A program made the position numbers and the translations under genes. A stretch of 43,561 nucleotides of DNA. It comes from an uncultured Collinsella sp. GTDB lineage: Bacteria; Actinomycetota; Coriobacteriia; Coriobacteriales; Coriobacteriaceae. The number at the start of each line of letters is the position of its first letter. Positions within the stretch are counted from its first letter, which is position 1. Location: positions 1 through 43,561 of the forward strand of contig CAAERJ010000056.1 of assembly GCA_900758375.1 (NCBI GenBank), given 5' to 3'. This document shows positions 40,551 through 43,561 of this stretch, piece by piece. The notes under the pieces were generated by a model. It had not been told where the DNA came from and made no database searches. It saw nothing but the letters and a program-made list of their open reading frames with translations.

Positions 40551-41714
40551 ATGGCACTGTTCAAGCGTAACGACAACAAAGATCAATCTGCCGAGGATTT
40601 GGCCGAGAATCAGGCTGAGGATATGGCCGAAGGCGCGGTTGAGGACACGTCACAGGACGCGCCCGGCGCCAATGCCGAGGACGCGCCCGGCGAGGACTCC
40701 GCGCCCGGGCAGGCTCCCACCTCCCGCAAGCGCTTCGGCAAGCCCAAACGCAAGTCCAAGCCCAAGCGCAACCTGCGCGGCGTGGTGCGCATCGAGGAGC
40801 TGGAGCAGGCGCTGGCCGACCAGGACCTCGACGACATCGACCCCGACGCGGTCGTGTCCATGTATATGCCCAAGCGTCGCATGGAGCGCATCGGCGCGGC
40901 GCTGCTGCGCATGGACAAGCTGCAAAAGGCCCTCGTGGTGCTGGCGCTTGCCTTTGGCGTGCTGTTCGCCCTGTCGTTTATGCAGGAAAACATGGGTAAC
41001 TTCACCATCAACCTCAACCGCTTGGAGCTGTTCCGCCGCGGCGTGGCCATTGCCGACAACGGTGATTTTAACAACGCCACCGCGCGCCTGGCCGCCGACG
41101 CCTTGGACAACGGCACCAATATCGCCGCCGAGGACCTGCCCGACAACCTGGACGATATCGACGGCAGCCACAACGGCAAGAACTACGTGGCGTACACCTT
41201 CTATATCCGCAACGCCGGCAAGACCGATCTGGGCTACAGCGCCAAGCTCAAGGTGGTCAGCGCCAGCAAGGGCGTGGAGAAGGCCGCGCGCGTAAGGGTG
41301 TATCGCAACGGCGAGCCCACCACCTATGCGGCGGCTGCGGCCGATGGCAGCCCCGAGCCCAGCACCGAGCCGTTTGCGTCCAAAGACGTGGTGACGACTA
41401 TCAGCCACAAGAACTTCCGCGTGGGCGATGTGGACAAGTACACCGTGGTCATTTGGCTGGATGGCGACGACCCGGAGTGCGTGGACAAGATCATCGGCGG
41501 CGCGGTGGAGTTCGGTTTTGACTTTGATTCGTCTGAGACCGACGATTCGAGCCTGTTCGTTAAATTCGTACAGGATATTACCGACACCCTGACCGGCAAC
41601 GACCCCATTAGCGCGAGCGGCAACGAGGCGCCCGATTACTACAAGGAACACAACGTGACTTGGAGTAACCGTCGCAACCAAAAGAACTCGCCCGCAGGGG
41701 ACGAGGGTAAGTAG
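40551..41714 (+). CDS. TasA/camelysin-like single-pass membrane protein
   Basis: The 387-residue protein has a long acidic then basic cytoplasmic region (1-125, with KRKSKPKRN), one transmembrane helix (about 127-144), and an outside domain. That domain carries stretches typical of the TasA/camelysin beta-sandwich family: YTFYIRNAGKTDLGYSAKLK and DVDKYTVVIWLDGDDPECVD. It lacks a SipW signal; the helix is an anchor. Coupled to the PilZ gene by a five-base gap, probably in one operon. A cell-surface role responding to c-di-GMP is inferred. Confidence 0.75.
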   Translation: MALFKRNDNKDQSAEDLAENQAEDMAEGAVEDTSQDAPGANAEDAPGEDSAPGQAPTSRKRFGKPKRKSKPKRNLRGVVRIEELEQALADQDLDDIDPDAVVSMYMPKRRMERIGAALLRMDKLQKALVVLALAFGVLFALSFMQENMGNFTINLNRLELFRRGVAIADNGDFNNATARLAADALDNGTNIAAEDLPDNLDDIDGSHNGKNYVAYTFYIRNAGKTDLGYSAKLKVVSASKGVEKAARVRVYRNGEPTTYAAAAADGSPEPSTEPFASKDVVTTISHKNFRVGDVDKYTVVIWLDGDDPECVDKIIGGAVEFGFDFDSSETDDSSLFVKFVQDITDTLTGNDPISASGNEAPDYYKEHNVTWSNRRNQKNSPAGDEGK

Positions 41715-41721
41715 AACGAAC

Positions 41722-41764
41722 AAGCGCCGGACCGGAATCGATTTTCCGGTCCGGCGCTTTTGTT
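41722..41764. terminator. Terminator between convergent genes
   Basis: GCGCCGGACCGGAA (41724-41737) pairs with TTCCGGTCCGGCGC (41744-41757), followed by TTTTGTT. Its location between convergent genes suggests it may serve both. Confidence 0.85.
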
Positions 41765-42275
41765 ATGCGGAAGCGTTGTCTGCGGAGGTAGCGCCGTCGC
41801 CAGCGGCGGTGTCCAGCAAGAACAGCCGCAGTGCTAGCTTGATCGCGTAGCCTGGCTTGACCTGCGCCGAATCTCCCATGCGATCGTCCAGGTCACTACA
41901 GTAGGCGTAGAGGTCGCGGATGAGGTCCGCGCCCGAGAGCGTGAACATGTAGCCCGCGTCCGAAAGCGCGTTGGGCGCTGTGGGCAGCCCCGCAGCCTGA
42001 CAAAAGCTCGCAAGGTCGGGGCCCATGACGGCCTCGTAGTCAATCGCGGCGCCACGGTCCCGTGCGGCCTGCTCCTGCTTGCGGATGTACGACAATGCCG
42101 CCGCCAGTACAAAGCTGGGCGTGGGCGCATTGACGTCGTCGGTGGTGGCGACAAGTTTGCCGGCCGCCTGCGTGACCAGCCAGGCGACTTCGCGTTGGCA
42201 GCGAACGGCCTTGCGCGTCACCGGCTTAATCGATCCGGTGGAAACGCTTCCCTTGGGTTGATTGGCGGCAGGCAT
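41763..42275 (-). CDS. Conserved-looking protein of unknown function
   Basis: The 170-residue protein is not recognised. It is soluble and largely helical, with a Lys/Arg-rich N-terminal part (KPVTRKAVRCQREVAWLV), a central TPSFVLAAALSYIRKQEQAARDRG and an acidic C terminus (AAGDGATSADNASA). No signal peptide is seen. ATG 42275 follows GGGAGG at five bases; ATG 42290 is less likely. It is convergent with the PilZ/TasA-like pair. Confidence 0.7.
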   Translation of the reverse strand: MPAANQPKGSVSTGSIKPVTRKAVRCQREVAWLVTQAAGKLVATTDDVNAPTPSFVLAAALSYIRKQEQAARDRGAAIDYEAVMGPDLASFCQAAGLPTAPNALSDAGYMFTLSGADLIRDLYAYCSDLDDRMGDSAQVKPGYAIKLALRLFLLDTAAGDGATSADNASA

Positions 42276-42673
42276 GAGCCCTCCCAACAAATAGCCCGTT
42301 TAGCAGGCAAAAATAACACGTGCCACACCAGTATAACGAGTGGAGAAGGGCTGGGGCAGAAGCTCTGCAGAGGGTGAATGTATGCGATGGCGTGGCACTG
42401 CGGTCGCAAGGCTTAAGAGGGACTTACGGCTTTGCGGGAGAGAGATCAAATAAGGTAAACGATGTTCACATAGCACCACATATAACCCGAGGTAGACCTA
42501 TGAATCTGCCGGAATGTAGGCTGCCGAAAACTCATAAGGAAATCGTAAGAATTATGGTATCCTCAATCCCATGTCTAAAGGATGGGCAAGCAACATCCAA
42601 CACGAAAGCGCGGGCTCCCCTTCCGGGCTTCTCGAGGATCATCTGTGATGAATGGGGAAAGAAAGGGGTCCGC
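42276..42673 (+). other. Long leader of the SipW-type protein gene
   Basis: This 398-bp gap has a 7-bp outer pairing GTGCCAC (42320-42326)/GTGGCAC (42392-42398), and a hairpin CGCAAGGCTTAAG/CTTACGGCTTTGCG (42405-42436) with mismatches. No known riboswitch was recognised. It may be a structured 5' leader, which would fit tight regulation of a matrix-type gene. Confidence 0.35.
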
Positions 42674-43516
42674 ATGGATACCAAGGCATTAAAGAAGCAG
42701 ATGGGTGCCGCCATCGCCATGGTCCTCGTGGCAGCCGTAGCCCTCGGCTCCGCCACGTTTGCATGGTTTGTGACGAACAACAAGGTTACGGCGACAACTG
42801 CATCGGTTTCCGCTCAGTCGAACGCTCCGTTCCTGAAGATTGGTAAGGATACCGACGCTAAGCTTACGGATACTACTGCAACTCAGGTTGCGGGTACGAA
42901 CGATAAGGTCGAGCTCTATCCGTCTCAGTGGAATCACGTGGTTGATACTAACACCTATCAGTTCGAGTCCGCTTACGCTTCTAAGGCAAGCGAATGGACG
43001 ATGCTTGGTGGCTCGCGCTTCGCTGTTGGTGGCGTTGAGGCAGCTCAACGTCCTGATTATGCTCTGAAGCAGTCTTTTAAGATCGGCACTACGGATGAAA
43101 AAGCCGGTTCGTTCCAGAACCTTAAGGTTGCCTCTGTAACGGTTAATGCTGGCGAGAATTCGAGTAGCCTTAAGAGTGCCATTTGCGTTCTCGTTAAATG
43201 CGGAGACCAGTGGGGGGTCTACAAAGAAACTGACAGTGGCACTGAGCTGACCGCCTATGGCGATGGGACCACTATTGCCAACAATCTGACCGGTTCCGAT
43301 ACTTCCGTTACGGATGCTCTTGTGGCCAAGATCGCTGCGGGAAAGTCCGTGGATGTTGACATTTATGTCTTCTACGATGGCTCGGCTTCTTTGGTCTTCT
43401 CCGATAACCTTGCCACTCTGAAGAACTGTGGCGTCACTGTTGCGTTCACTGCTACTCCGGTCAATACGGACGGCGGCGTTGTCAACGCCCCCAACGCGGT
43501 TCAGAAGTCCAATTAA
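42674..43516 (+). CDS. SipW-type signal peptide, TasA-like surface protein
   Basis: The 280-residue protein starts with a SipW-dependent type signal: MDTKALKKQM, a hydrophobic core (AIAMVLVAAVALGSATFAW) and FVTNNKVTATTASVSA. TasA and camelysin carry the same kind of signal and are processed by the SipW peptidase. The rest is Ser/Thr- and beta-rich, typical of an extracellular fibre or matrix protein. No SipW peptidase gene is seen within the window; it may lie further right. ATG 42674 follows AAAGGGG. Lower GC and codon use unlike the metabolic genes hint at a variable surface locus. Confidence 0.85.
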   Translation: MDTKALKKQMGAAIAMVLVAAVALGSATFAWFVTNNKVTATTASVSAQSNAPFLKIGKDTDAKLTDTTATQVAGTNDKVELYPSQWNHVVDTNTYQFESAYASKASEWTMLGGSRFAVGGVEAAQRPDYALKQSFKIGTTDEKAGSFQNLKVASVTVNAGENSSSLKSAICVLVKCGDQWGVYKETDSGTELTAYGDGTTIANNLTGSDTSVTDALVAKIAAGKSVDVDIYVFYDGSASLVFSDNLATLKNCGVTVAFTATPVNTDGGVVNAPNAVQKSN

Positions 43517-43561
43517 TCCCTAAGTGTTATTTGGGACCAAGCGGGCGCCCGGCTTATGCGC

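Noticed and set aside
42290..42673. Cyclic di-GMP (GEMM) riboswitch before the SipW-type gene
   Set aside because: CGCAAGGC and GGGAC fragments are suggestive, but the conserved tetraloop-receptor stems cannot be assembled; it remains only a structured leader.

Overview
The window looks like a chromosomal segment of a high-GC, host-associated actinobacterium of the Coriobacteriia, most likely Collinsella or a close relative. This is inferred from base composition, the GAAAGGA-type ribosome binding sites, and the mix of mannose-family PTS genes, SIS-type deglycases and SipW-type surface proteins. No sequence search was possible. There is no rRNA, CRISPR array, transposase or phage module. One tRNA (Asp, GUC) is present.

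Layout. (1) Positions 1-7.8 kb: tRNA-Asp, an Rrf2 regulator with four clustered cysteines, a MutY-like glycosylase without an iron-sulfur cluster, rubrerythrin, a small membrane protein, rmuC, an ABC exporter and nth. (2) 7.9-14.4 kb: mfd, a PAP2 phosphatase, a threonine-aldolase-like PLP enzyme and a GNAT acetyltransferase. (3) 14.4-28.9 kb: a sugar-amine (Amadori product) catabolic region. It holds three GntR/UTRA regulators, three FrlB-like SIS deglycases, an EamA transporter, a mannose-family PTS (fused EIIAB, then EIIC and EIID) and a HAD phosphatase, with yitT and recQ interspersed. The PTS would import and phosphorylate the substrate; the SIS enzymes would split the 6-phosphate into glucose 6-phosphate and an amine or amino acid. 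The arrangement resembles the gfr (glucoselysine/fructoselysine) operon of Salmonella. (4) 29.2-34.3 kb: an L-2-hydroxyacid dehydrogenase, metA (acetyl-CoA type by residue 111), an AbiEi-like protein with a nuclease-like C terminus, 5-formyl-THF cyclo-ligase and a HicAB toxin-antitoxin pair. (5) 34.7-43.5 kb: a large M16C metalloprotease, an AlbA_2/divergent-ATPase regulator under a duplicated 63-bp leader, a PilZ protein coupled to a TasA/camelysin-like membrane protein, an unknown gene, and a SipW-type TasA-like surface protein.

The most unusual material is between the genes. The window carries many unrelated palindromic elements. The clearest is a 115-bp modular repeat (three full copies and one truncated) in which 18-bp units sit at fixed offsets of 0, 22 and 51 bp and the last unit opens a 64-nt hairpin. 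There is also a 44-nt repeat present four times, twice directly upstream of a Shine-Dalgarno sequence; a multi-hairpin element with a conserved 5' box and re-matched stems after mfd and after a gntR gene; and several one-off palindromes of 60-180 bp. Repeated motifs beside the gntR genes and the AlbA-type gene look like operators.
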